Position numbers and translations under genes: made by a program. Of a DNA stretch of 64,000 bases, positions 27,564-35,369 are shown piece by piece. The stretch comes from Ignavibacteriota bacterium (GTDB taxonomy: Bacteria > Bacteroidota > Ignavibacteria > Kapaibacteriales > UBA2268): NCBI GenBank assembly GCA_024636855.1, contig JAGXGG010000075.1, positions 1 to 64,000 on the forward strand, read 5' to 3'. Numbering within the stretch: the first letter of the stretch is position 1; every line of letters starts with the position of its first letter. Below the pieces are notes generated by a model that saw nothing but the letters and a program-made list of their open reading frames with translations, was not told the origin of the DNA and ran no database searches.

Positions 27564-28985
27564 ATGCAACAAAAACCTAATAAGCTAACTGAAGGATCGA
27601 TACTTAAATCGCTAATCACTCTTGCCCTGCCAGTTATATTTGTCAATATATTACAGACAGCGTATCAGCTAACAGATACTTTCTGGGTTGGCCGCTTGGG
27701 GACTGATGCAGTTGCCGCGGTTTCTATTAGTTTTCCTATTATCTTTTTTATTATTTCACTTGGTATTGGGTTAGGAGTAGCTGGGACTATACTAGTTGCT
27801 CAGTATGCTGGTAAACAAGACCAAGCGACTGTTGATTATACTTCCTCTCAAACTTTTCTGATGGTAATAGTTGTATCAATAATTTTAGGGGCAATTGGTT
27901 ATCTACTTTCCCCTTATATGACTATGGTAATGACTGATGACTCGAACGTAATCTACCCTGCCATTTCTTACATGAGAATATCTTTCATAGGGTTAGTGTT
28001 TATGTTTACTTATATGATATTCCAATCATTGCTTCGGGGAGTAGGTAATGTAAGAACACCTATGTACATAGTGTTAGGTACTGTACTACTAAACTTAGTC
28101 TTAGACCCATTATTTATCTTTGGATACGGACCTATACCTGCCATGGGCGTCAAAGGGGCGGCGATATCAACAATATTGACTCAAGCTATTGCATCTATTA
28201 TTGGAATTGCTTTATTGTCTGGAGGTAAATACGGAATTAAGTTAAAATTAAGTCATTTCAAACCCGATTATCCTCTAATCTATAAAATGTTCAAGATTGG
28301 ATTCCCTTCGTCTGTTGAGCAATCTACTCGAGCACTTGGATTAGCCGTTATGACATTGCTAGTGACTACATTCGGCACACTTACGGTTGCTGCTTATGGT
28401 ATTGGCACTTATGTGCTGATGTTTGTTATCATTCCAGCAATGGGTCTATCTATGGCGACTTCTACATTAGTAGGACAGAACATAGGAGCAGGTAAAATAG
28501 AGCGTGCTGAGAGAATTGCTATATTAAGTACTAAATTGGCGTTCATAGCACTATCTATTGTGGGAATAATAATATTTATTTTTGCTAACCAAGTTGTAGC
28601 TTTCTTCATTCCAGGTGAAATAGAAACTATAAAGACTGGAGCTCTTTTTCTAAGAACAATGTCATTAACCTTTGGGTTTGTAGGTGTACAGCTAACATTA
28701 AACGGAGTATTTATAGGTGCAGGTAATACGATGATATCCATGATTCTAGCTATTGTAAGTTTATGGGTACTGAGATTCCCATTGGGTTATGTATTAGCTA
28801 TGCACACCTCACTTGCGGAAGTCGGTATATGGATAGCATTCCCAATATCTAATATAGTAGCCGCACTTGCTACATTGGTTTGGTTCAAAAAAGGGACTTG
28901 GAAAGAAAAGAAAATAACTGAAGAAATGAAACAGATAGAAGACACTAGAACTGAAACTATAATAGAAGAAGGTGGATTGGGGTAG
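27564..28985 (+). CDS. MATE-family multidrug/cation efflux transporter
   Basis: MATE proteins export drugs or metabolites in exchange for Na+ or H+. I chose the ATG at 27564 (MQQKPNKLTEGSILK); a TTG 15 bases upstream is also open. The protein has about 12 membrane helices in two related halves, with family motifs LALPVIFVNILQTAYQLTDT, GTDAVAAVSISFP, QSLLRGVGNVRTPMYIVL and the second-half GLSMATSTLVGQNIGAGKIE. The substrate is unknown. The acidic tail is typical length. It is followed by a terminator at 29019. Confidence 0.94.
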   Translation: MQQKPNKLTEGSILKSLITLALPVIFVNILQTAYQLTDTFWVGRLGTDAVAAVSISFPIIFFIISLGIGLGVAGTILVAQYAGKQDQATVDYTSSQTFLMVIVVSIILGAIGYLLSPYMTMVMTDDSNVIYPAISYMRISFIGLVFMFTYMIFQSLLRGVGNVRTPMYIVLGTVLLNLVLDPLFIFGYGPIPAMGVKGAAISTILTQAIASIIGIALLSGGKYGIKLKLSHFKPDYPLIYKMFKIGFPSSVEQSTRALGLAVMTLLVTTFGTLTVAAYGIGTYVLMFVIIPAMGLSMATSTLVGQNIGAGKIERAERIAILSTKLAFIALSIVGIIIFIFANQVVAFFIPGEIETIKTGALFLRTMSLTFGFVGVQLTLNGVFIGAGNTMISMILAIVSLWVLRFPLGYVLAMHTSLAEVGIWIAFPISNIVAALATLVWFKKGTWKEKKITEEMKQIEDTRTETIIEEGGLG

Positions 28986-29018
28986 TGTAAAGATTTCAAA
29001 TCCTTCATAAAAAAAATT

Positions 29019-29052
29019 AGAAACCGATTCATTATTTGAGTCGGTTTTTTTT
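29019..29052 (+). terminator. Terminator after the MATE gene
   Basis: AAACCGATTC pairs with GAGTCGGTTT, followed by eight Ts. Confidence 0.75.
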
Positions 29053-29102
29053 ATTCGAAAAATAGATTTCATTAATACTTTACCTAATTGGTAATAACAA
29101 AA

Positions 29103-29142
29103 ACAGGACACTACAAACGGGGGAGGTTTGAAAGTGTCCTGT
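29103..29142 (+). promoter_or_regulatory. Long stem-loop in the hutU leader
   Basis: ACAGGACACT (29103-29112) and AGTGTCCTGT (29133-29142) are perfect 10-bp arms. Inside them CAAAC pairs with GTTTG around a GGGGGAG loop. No T run follows, so it is not a standard terminator. It lies about 140 bp before hutU. It could be an operator or a structured leader. Confidence 0.55.
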
Positions 29143-29281
29143 AGTATCGTCGCTTATATAAACGCTCGATCGAACAATGACATTTATACACCTACAATTA
29201 TGAAGCCAAATTTATGTCATTTTAAATTATTATTTTTGTTATTCGTCAAGTTCGTGAAAACAAATAAATTGAGATTGATAA

Positions 29282-30940
29282 ATGACTACTAAAAGAACAG
29301 TAACTGTACCAAGAGGTACCGAATTAACTTGTAAGAACTGGCAACTTGAAGCCGCGTACCGTATGATACACCACAATCTAGACCCCGAGAATGCCGAGAA
29401 ACCAGAAGAGCTAATCGTATATGGTGGGCTAGGAAAAGCTGCTAGAAATTGGGAAAGCTTCGATGCTATTACCAATACCCTCAAGAATATGGACATAGAT
29501 GAAACTCTTTTAGTTCAGTCAGGCAAGCCAGTTGGTGTTGCTAAGACTTATTCTGCTGCTCCTAGAGTAATAATAGCAAATTCGAACCTAGTTCCGAATT
29601 GGGCAAATTGGGAACATTTCCGTGAATTAGATAAAAAGGGTCTGATGATGTACGGTCAGATGACAGCTGGTAGTTGGATATACATTGGTACGCAGGGAAT
29701 AGTACAAGGGACTTATGAGACTTTCGCTGAGTGTGCTAGACAGCATTTTGGTGGTACATTAAACGGTCGATTCCTATTGACAGGCGGTATGGGTGGAATG
29801 GGTGGTGCACAACCACTAGCCGCTAAATTCGCTGGCGCTGCTTCTATCACGGTCGAAATAGATGAAACAAGAATAGACAAGCGTATCCACGACGGATATT
29901 GCGATGTAAAGGTTGATAATCTGGACGATGCACTAAGAGTAATGAATGAAGCTAAAAATAACAACGAAGCAAAGTCTATAGGGCTAATTGGGAATACAGC
30001 AGAAGTTCCTCCTGAACTTTTGAGACGTGGTATTGTTCCAGATATAGTGACAGACCAAACTTCGGCACATGACCCACTAAACGGTTACTATCCAGCTGGG
30101 TATAGCAAAGACGAAGCTGATAAGCTAAGAGCTGCTGACCCAGAGAAATATTTAGCAGAAGTTTATAAATCCATAGCTACTCACGTAGAAACTATGGTTG
30201 AATTCCAGAAGAAAGGAGCCGTTGTGTTCGATTATGGAAATAATATACGTGGTATAGCTCAAGACAATGGCGGCTATAAAGATGCTTTCGCATTCAAAGG
30301 ATTCGTACCTGAATATATCCGTCCTCTATTCTGTGATGGTAAAGGGCCCTTCCGTTGGGTAGCCCTATCAGGTAATCCAGACGATATCGCAGTTACTGAT
30401 GCTGCAATCAAAAATCTTTTCCCTGATAACGAACCGCTACATAGATGGATAGATAATGCTGCCGCTAATATCGGCTACCAAGCATTACCAGCAAGAATTT
30501 GTTGGCTTGGCTATGGCGAAAGAGCGCTAGCAGGACAGTTATTCAACGAGCTAGTAAGAACTGGCAAAGTCTCTGCTCCAATCGTAATAGGTCGTGACCA
30601 TTTGGATTGCGGTTCAGTTGCTTCACCTTACAGAGAGACAGAGGGAATGCTAGATGGCTCTGATGCAGTTTCTGATTGGGTGTTCCTAAACTTTGCACTG
30701 AACGCTATCGGTGGTGCTTCGTGGGTGTCTCTTCACCACGGTGGGGGAGTAGGTATGGGATTATCACAACATGCAGGCATGGTAGTCGTCGCTGATGGTA
30801 CAGATGAAGCAAAAGGCAGATTAGAAAGAGTTCTAACTTATGACCCACTAATGGGGATACTAAGACACACAGATGCTGGCTACGAAAGAGCCGCAGACAA
30901 TGCAAAGAAATTCGATATAAATATACCAATGGGTAAGTAA
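29282..30940 (+). CDS. hutU: Urocanate hydratase
   Basis: HutU converts urocanate to imidazolonepropionate in histidine degradation, using a tightly bound NAD+. The 552-residue length is normal. Motifs are [62 protein letters not shown] near residue 170, [17 protein letters not shown], and [15 protein letters not shown]. The C-terminal [20 protein letters not shown] block holds the NAD-site residues. No other hut gene is in the window. An SDR gene begins one base after the stop. Confidence 0.97.
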   Translation: MTTKRTVTVPRGTELTCKNWQLEAAYRMIHHNLDPENAEKPEELIVYGGLGKAARNWESFDAITNTLKNMDIDETLLVQSGKPVGVAKTYSAAPRVIIANSNLVPNWANWEHFRELDKKGLMMYGQMTAGSWIYIGTQGIVQGTYETFAECARQHFGGTLNGRFLLTGGMGGMGGAQPLAAKFAGAASITVEIDETRIDKRIHDGYCDVKVDNLDDALRVMNEAKNNNEAKSIGLIGNTAEVPPELLRRGIVPDIVTDQTSAHDPLNGYYPAGYSKDEADKLRAADPEKYLAEVYKSIATHVETMVEFQKKGAVVFDYGNNIRGIAQDNGGYKDAFAFKGFVPEYIRPLFCDGKGPFRWVALSGNPDDIAVTDAAIKNLFPDNEPLHRWIDNAAANIGYQALPARICWLGYGERALAGQLFNELVRTGKVSAPIVIGRDHLDCGSVASPYRETEGMLDGSDAVSDWVFLNFALNAIGGASWVSLHHGGGVGMGLSQHAGMVVVADGTDEAKGRLERVLTYDPLMGILRHTDAGYERAADNAKKFDINIPMGK

Positions 30941-30941
30941 A

Positions 30942-31550
30942 ATGAAAGCAATAGTAATAGGTGCCACAGGCACAATAGGAAAAGGAATAGTAGAGGAACT
31001 AGAAAGCAAGGGATACGAAGTTATCTCTGGTCACAGAAACTCAATAGTGAGCATAGACATAGATAACCCCGAATCAGTTCACAATTTCTTCGAAAGTACA
31101 GAAATGGTAGATGCAATAATATGTGCAGCTGGTAGTGCAGCATTCGCTCCAGTGAGTGAACTAGACGAAGAAAAAATCCAATCTAGTTTGAATAGCAAGT
31201 TCGCTGGTCAGCTAAGAGTAGCCAAATATGGTATGAAAAATCTACATAAGAATGGAGCAATCATCTTGACTGGTGGTATGTTCGCTTATGCTCCTTGGCC
31301 ATCAACTTCTATTATTTCAGCAGTGAACAAAGGACTAGAGGGATTTGCTCTAGGTGCGACTTTAGAAATGGAAGATGGGAAACGAATTATGGTGGCTCTT
31401 CCACCACTACTATCAGAGTCAGCTGAGAAAATGGGAATGCCTACAGACCCATGGCCAAACTCTAGCGAAGTAGCTAAATCATATTCCAAAGCATTGGAAA
31501 GTGGCAAAAGTGCCGACGTATTCTACGTAGATGGTTACGAACCAAAGTAG
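30942..31550 (+). CDS. Short-chain dehydrogenase/reductase
   Basis: The 202-residue protein has an N-terminal nucleotide-binding motif GATGTIGKGIVEEL (residues 7-20) and a Rossmann layout, with IICAAGSAAFAPVSEL as the NAG-like block. The usual YxxxK catalytic pair is replaced by SAVNKGLEGF, so only the lysine is obvious. Such short SDRs are common and their substrates vary. Its start one base after hutU implies co-transcription and perhaps a role linked to histidine catabolism, which is only an inference from position. Confidence 0.85.
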   Translation: MKAIVIGATGTIGKGIVEELESKGYEVISGHRNSIVSIDIDNPESVHNFFESTEMVDAIICAAGSAAFAPVSELDEEKIQSSLNSKFAGQLRVAKYGMKNLHKNGAIILTGGMFAYAPWPSTSIISAVNKGLEGFALGATLEMEDGKRIMVALPPLLSESAEKMGMPTDPWPNSSEVAKSYSKALESGKSADVFYVDGYEPK

Positions 31551-31565
31551 TTAGAATAAATCCAT

Positions 31566-31604
31566 GTCACTCTGATAACGCCGAAGGCGTTATCAGAGTC
31601 TAGG
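31566..31604 (+). repeat. Interspersed palindromic repeat, family A, copy 4
   Basis: The most symmetric copy: CTCTGATAACGCC GAA GGCGTTATCAGAG. It lies 15 bp after the SDR stop and could act as the terminator of hutU-SDR. Confidence 0.78.
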
Positions 31605-31632
31605 TGAATAAGTAGTTGATAATTTAAGAGGA

Positions 31633-31753
31633 TCTTGAAAAAGGTTCTCTTTTTTTATATATTACATTTCGGGAAACACTATGGATTTATAATATCAAAC
31701 TCATCACAATCATATTTTTAGCTTTTGCTATCCCTTTTAGTGGGTATGGGCAA
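31633..31753 (+). repeat. Left copy of a ~120-bp direct repeat flanking the barrel-gene array
   Basis: Begins TCTTGAAAAAGGTTCTC and ends in the signal-peptide DNA (GTGGGTATGGGCAAG). The right copy is 35229-35350 in the same orientation. A TACATTTC/TACATTTT element in both copies resembles the Bacteroidetes -7 promoter box, and each copy contains a start-like codon (ATG here, TTG on the right) followed by GATTTATAA. Confidence 0.85.
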
Positions 31754-32371
31754 GTTATTGATGAAGACCCTTTGACTAATTGTAGAGGACCATTACCTAA
31801 TTATCTGCACTTTAACACAGGTGTTAATTATTCAAAACTTAATGGTAGTCAACTTAAAAATATAGACTTTAATCAAAGATATCAGGTCTCGTTTACTTAT
31901 GAAGTTTATTTTGGAGACCAATATGTCGATCCTATAAATTCATTTGAATACGGGTTGAGTTATAATCAAAACGGGTTTAAACACGAAAATGCAAATGGAA
32001 AAGTAGAAACAATAAATTATGAATACCTATCTATACCAATAACATACAACTATATTGTTTATAATACATTTCCAAAAAGAGAACAAAATCGCTTTTTTGA
32101 TCATATTCTATTGCTTCGTGGTGGAGCGTACTTAAGTTATTTAATGAATAGTAATGTTGATAATAATAAAAATTCAATACCTACTTTAGATTATGGAATT
32201 AAATTTGGGCCTAGAATAGAATTTTTACCATTTTCATATTTCTTTTGCACTCTGGAATATAACTTATTCTTAGGTTTAGGTGATTTTAGCGGTGATTTTG
32301 AGAAGAGTAATAATATTTCTCATTCGATAGAACTTGGTGTTGGTATGTATTTTCGATTTTTTTATTATTGA
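31685..32371 (+). CDS. Tandem outer-membrane beta-barrel paralogue 1 (start unclear)
   Basis: The open frame from 31685 encodes a signal peptide NIKLITIIFLAFAIPFSGYG and a barrel of about 200 residues (FNTGVNYSKLNG, NSFEYGLSYNQNGF, YLSIPITYNY, ISHSIELGVGMYFRF). The pattern is that of small porin-like or OmpA-like barrels. No ATG, GTG or TTG begins the signal peptide in frame. The ATG at 31681 reads MDL then stops, and the first in-frame conventional codon is TTG 31772, beyond the signal. The true start may be ATT at 31685, or the copy may be silent. Ends two codons before the next copy's stop-bounded start. Confidence 0.7.
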   Translation: MYNIKLITIIFLAFAIPFSGYGQVIDEDPLTNCRGPLPNYLHFNTGVNYSKLNGSQLKNIDFNQRYQVSFTYEVYFGDQYVDPINSFEYGLSYNQNGFKHENANGKVETINYEYLSIPITYNYIVYNTFPKREQNRFFDHILLLRGGAYLSYLMNSNVDNNKNSIPTLDYGIKFGPRIEFLPFSYFFCTLEYNLFLGLGDFSGDFEKSNNISHSIELGVGMYFRFFYY

Positions 32372-32380
32372 GATAAATGA

Positions 32381-33022
32381 ATCAAACTACTCACATTCAT
32401 ATTGCTTGTTTTTGCTATTCCTTATAGTGGGTATGGGCAGGTGGGTGTGAACCCTCTAACATTTTATCCGACATCAAGACCTTTTTATCTTGGTCTAAAT
32501 GGAGGATTGAATTATTCTAAAATCAATTACGATGACGCATCCACGGAATACCTCCCTTCAGTTCAGTTGGCAATCGAGTTTCAGTCATTTCTTTCTTCAT
32601 ATAAAAATGCAAGAAGTACATTACTGTATGGGGTGAGCTACGAATTAAAACAGTTTAGTATTCTGAACTCAAGTAATGAATCAATACAATTGGAATCAAG
32701 TTATTTATCATTCCCTATAAAATATCAATACTATTTTACTGATTTGCAAAAGAGTATTCCTGTTAGTGTAGTACTAGGGGGCTTTTATAGTTTTAAGCTT
32801 GATGAAAGTTCTATAGACAAAGATATTGAGTATTTACCAAATAGTAATTATGGTATTATTGTAGGTCCTAAAATAGAAATAATTTTAAATTATGGATTCT
32901 TTTTAAACCTTGATTATAACTTTCAATATGGTTTTGCATCGTTGAAAAATTCTATTTCGACTACTAATAACATAAGTCATATAATAAACATCGGTTTCAA
33001 ATTTCCATCAACAGTATTTTAA
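32381..33022 (+). CDS. Tandem outer-membrane beta-barrel paralogue 2 (no normal start)
   Basis: In the same frame as copy 1, separated by TGA GAT AAA TGA. The signal peptide (IKLLTFILLVFAIPYSGYGQ) begins directly after that second stop, so only ATC is available at its first position; TTG 32402 would start in its middle. The upstream ATGAATCAAAC looks like ATGAATATCAAAC with two bases lost, which would explain the lost start. The barrel region (GLNGGLNYSKINY, LLYGVSYELKQF, YLSFPIKYQYYF, INIGFKFPSTVF) is intact. Confidence 0.7.
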   Translation: MKLLTFILLVFAIPYSGYGQVGVNPLTFYPTSRPFYLGLNGGLNYSKINYDDASTEYLPSVQLAIEFQSFLSSYKNARSTLLYGVSYELKQFSILNSSNESIQLESSYLSFPIKYQYYFTDLQKSIPVSVVLGGFYSFKLDESSIDKDIEYLPNSNYGIIVGPKIEIILNYGFFLNLDYNFQYGFASLKNSISTTNNISHIINIGFKFPSTVF

Positions 33023-33037
33023 ATTAAAAAAGCAACA

Positions 33038-33697
33038 AATATCAAACTACTTACAATCATATTGCTGGCTTTTGCTATTCCATTTAGTGGGTATGGGCAG
33101 TTGAGTGACTCTGAATTAAGTACTCGTTACTTTATGGATTACTTTACATTAAGTTCTGGGGTTAATTTCGTAAATGTTACTCAAAATAGTAATGAAATAT
33201 TTGGTAGTTATCGTGGCTTTCAGGCAAATTTGACTTATGAAAAATACATTGGCTCCAGTTACACCAAACCGACAAACTCAATAGAGTTCGGAGTAAGCTA
33301 CATTAGTAAAGAATTCGCTAGTAGTTATAATAATTCCCAAAACTCATTAAATGTGTATTACTTATCTTTGCCGATAAACTATAATACGCGATTTTTATCT
33401 GTGTTTCTGATGAAAGTAGGAGGTTATGTGAGCTATAAGTTAAATAACCTAGATGGTTTTTACAGAAATTATTCTAGTGAAAATTTATTGACTTTGCCCG
33501 AACTCGATTATGGAATACACGTTGGTACTCGCCTAGAGCTAAATGAGATATCTAGTGAAGTCTCTATTCCTGTCTTTATAGAATATAATCTCCAATATGG
33601 CCTAGTTAGTATAGAAGAGATTTTACCAAACAGTTTTAATGGTACTCATACTATAAACCTTGGGGTAAAATTTCCAATAGTTGTATCTAAAAAGTAA
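33038..33697 (+). CDS. Tandem outer-membrane beta-barrel paralogue 3 (no normal start)
   Basis: The signal peptide NIKLLTIILLAFAIPFSGYG begins 15 bases after the TAA of copy 2, in the same frame. The codon before it is ACA where ATG would be expected. TTG 33062 is the only conventional codon, and it lies within the signal peptide. The barrel has NSIEFGVSYISKEF, YLSLPINYNTRF, ELDYGIHVGTRLEL and HTINLGVKFPIVV. Same family and length as its neighbours, but with well-diverged loops. Confidence 0.7.
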   Translation, partial: NIKLLTIILLAFAIPFSGYGQLSDSELSTRYFMDYFTLSSGVNFVNVTQNSNEIFGSYRGFQANLTYEKYIGSSYTKPTNSIEFGVSYISKEFASSYNNSQNSLNVYYLSLPINYNTRFLSVFLMKVGGYVSYKLNNLDGFYRNYSSENLLTLPELDYGIHVGTRLELNEISSEVSIPVFIEYNLQYGLVSIEEILPNSFNGTHTINLGVKFPIVVSKK

Positions 33698-34370
33698 TTA
33701 TTACAGGTATATTATCAAACTAATCACAATCATATTACTAGCTTTTGCTATTCCATACAATGGGTATGGGCAAGGGGATCAAGATGACCCATCAGACCGT
33801 CCTCCAAGAGCCCAACCGTTTTTAATTGGCTTAAGTAGTGGTATAAACTATTCTAATATGATGTATGAAAATACTTCAACTGAATTTATGTTTTCTGGAA
33901 AAATTTCATTGGATTTTGAATACCCAATGCTCTATATTAATGAATATCGCAGAGACTTCACTTTTTCCACTGGAATTAGTTTCGATAATAAAAACTTAAA
34001 TATAAATGATGCAAACAATAACCAGAAACAGTCAAACATAACATTTCTAACAATTCCAATAAAATATGAATTACTAATAGGTACAAATTATTCAGAAAAT
34101 AAACTTAGAACCAGCATAGTGGTTGGTCCTTCATTTAGCTTTCTTATATCTAATCCCTTTAAAGTAATTAAAGAAAAACCACTATGGCTAAATGTAGGAA
34201 TAATCTTAGGTCCTAAATTTGAATATGTTTTAAACCCTGAACTTTTTATGTTTATAGAGTATAATTATCAAATTGGGCTAACTAAGCTCTATGATATTGA
34301 AGCATTAAATGCAATTAATAGCCATATTGTAAATATAGGATTCAAAATCCCTTCAACCGTTTTATTTTAG
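33681..34370 (+). CDS. Tandem outer-membrane beta-barrel paralogue 4 (TTG start possible)
   Basis: The only copy with a conventional start upstream of a full signal peptide: TTG at 33681, giving a long N-region (MYLKSNYYRY) before IIKLITIILLAFAIPYNGYG. That TTG overlaps the end of copy 3 by 17 bases. The barrel contains GLSSGINYSNMMY, FSTGISFDNKNL, FLTIPIKYELLIG, NVGIILGPKFEYV and IVNIGFKIPSTVLF. Function unknown; porin-like or adhesin-like by fold only. Confidence 0.72.
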   Translation: MYLKSNYYRYIIKLITIILLAFAIPYNGYGQGDQDDPSDRPPRAQPFLIGLSSGINYSNMMYENTSTEFMFSGKISLDFEYPMLYINEYRRDFTFSTGISFDNKNLNINDANNNQKQSNITFLTIPIKYELLIGTNYSENKLRTSIVVGPSFSFLISNPFKVIKEKPLWLNVGIILGPKFEYVLNPELFMFIEYNYQIGLTKLYDIEALNAINSHIVNIGFKIPSTVLF

Positions 34371-34383
34371 AGGCAGGATAAAC

Positions 34384-35018
34384 AATATCAAATTCATCGC
34401 AATCATATTACTAGCTTTTGCTATCCCTTTTAGTGGGTATTCTTCAATGGGTCCTGGCCCTGCACATCCTATCTGCATTGGCTTAAGTGGAGGTGTTAAC
34501 TACTCAAATATAAGGAATGATATTTTTTCTTCGGAAAGCAATCCTTCTGAACAATTTTCATTATATTTCGAACATCGCTTAGGTAATATTAAGGCGAAGT
34601 CAAGATTGGGATCGGTTGCTTTTGGGATAGGTTTTAATAATAGAACAATGAACTTAACGGATTCAAATAATATAGAATATAAATCAAGTCTAAATTACAT
34701 AACAATCCCAGCAATGTATCAATTCCCGTTTTTTGGTTTAGATAAAGAAAACAAGTTTAGTGCCTATTTTTTTTTGGTTTTTCATTAAATCTTTACGTTT
34801 CTCAATCTAATAATCGAGTTGTAAAGAATCCTCATTGGCTATATGTTGGAGTTTTAATTGGACCTAAAATTGAATATGAAATAACTTCTAATCTGTCAAT
34901 ATTTATGGATTATAATTATGAGTTTGGAATAACAGATATTCAGGATATAGATAAAATAAGTAGGAGTACAATGCACTTAATCAACATAGGTTTCAAAGTA
35001 CCTACAACCATATTTTAA
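34384..35018 (+). pseudogene. Tandem outer-membrane beta-barrel paralogue 5, out of frame at a T9 tract
   Basis: Signal peptide NIKFIAIILLAFAIPFSGY is followed by a changed junction (SSMGPGPAHP instead of GQ...). The reading frame breaks at nine Ts (34767-34775), giving a stop at 34788. Reading on in the next frame restores the family C-terminal half (NPHWLYVGVLIGPKIEYEI, FMDYNYEFGIT, LINIGFKVPTTIF) up to the stop at 35018. One extra T would make the gene whole, so it is either a recent pseudogene or a phase-variable copy in the off state. Confidence 0.75.
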
Positions 35019-35025
35019 AGAAAAT

Positions 35026-35202
35026 TATACCGCTCCTCTGGAGCTTATTTGTCTTTTTTCAATTCGAATGCTACAGATATTAAGCCCCTCTGGGGCTGTA
35101 ATGGATTATTGAATTATACTAAACTAACCACGTAGTGGCTAAATATCTGTAGTAAAAAGTCAACCCACAATACCAATCAGCCCCGTAGGGGTTGAATATA
35201 AA
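35026..35202. repeat. REP-like palindrome cluster, left group
   Basis: Contains CTCCTCTGGAGC, GCCCCTCTGGGGC, CCACGTAGTGG followed by CTAAATATCTGTAGTA, and GCCCCGTAGGGGTTGAATAT. Palindromic heads joined to an ATATCTGTAG-type tail are the same units as around the transposase gene at 37122. Confidence 0.8.
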
Positions 35203-35228
35203 GTATTGTAACATTAGATATTTAATAG

Positions 35229-35350
35229 TCTTGAAAAAGGTTCTCTTTTTATATATATTACATTTTGGGAATCACTTTGGATTTATAATATCAAACTCAT
35301 CACAATCATATTACTAGCTTTTGCTATTTCTTTTAGTGGATATGGGCAGG
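35229..35350 (+). repeat. Right copy of the direct repeat flanking the barrel-gene array
   Basis: Near-identical to 31633-31753, in the same orientation. It carries the same promoter-like and signal-peptide segments. Confidence 0.85.
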
Positions 35351-35355
35351 GGTAA
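35281..35355 (+). pseudogene. Truncated sixth barrel paralogue (signal peptide only)
   Basis: Encodes NIKLITIILLAFAISFSGYG, then QG and a TAA at 35353. Only the signal peptide remains and no barrel follows; the next gene begins in the opposite direction at 35370. It is probably the scar of a recombination between array repeats. Confidence 0.8.
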
Positions 35356-35369
35356 GATAAACCATTTGA

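Noticed and set aside
30942-31550. Complete hut operon
   Set aside because: Only hutU and an SDR are present; no hutH, hutI or hutG motif was found nearby.
31685-35018. CRISPR-like array in the repeated DNA
   Set aside because: The repeats encode signal peptides at 660-bp spacing with long open frames between, so they are gene paralogues and not CRISPR.
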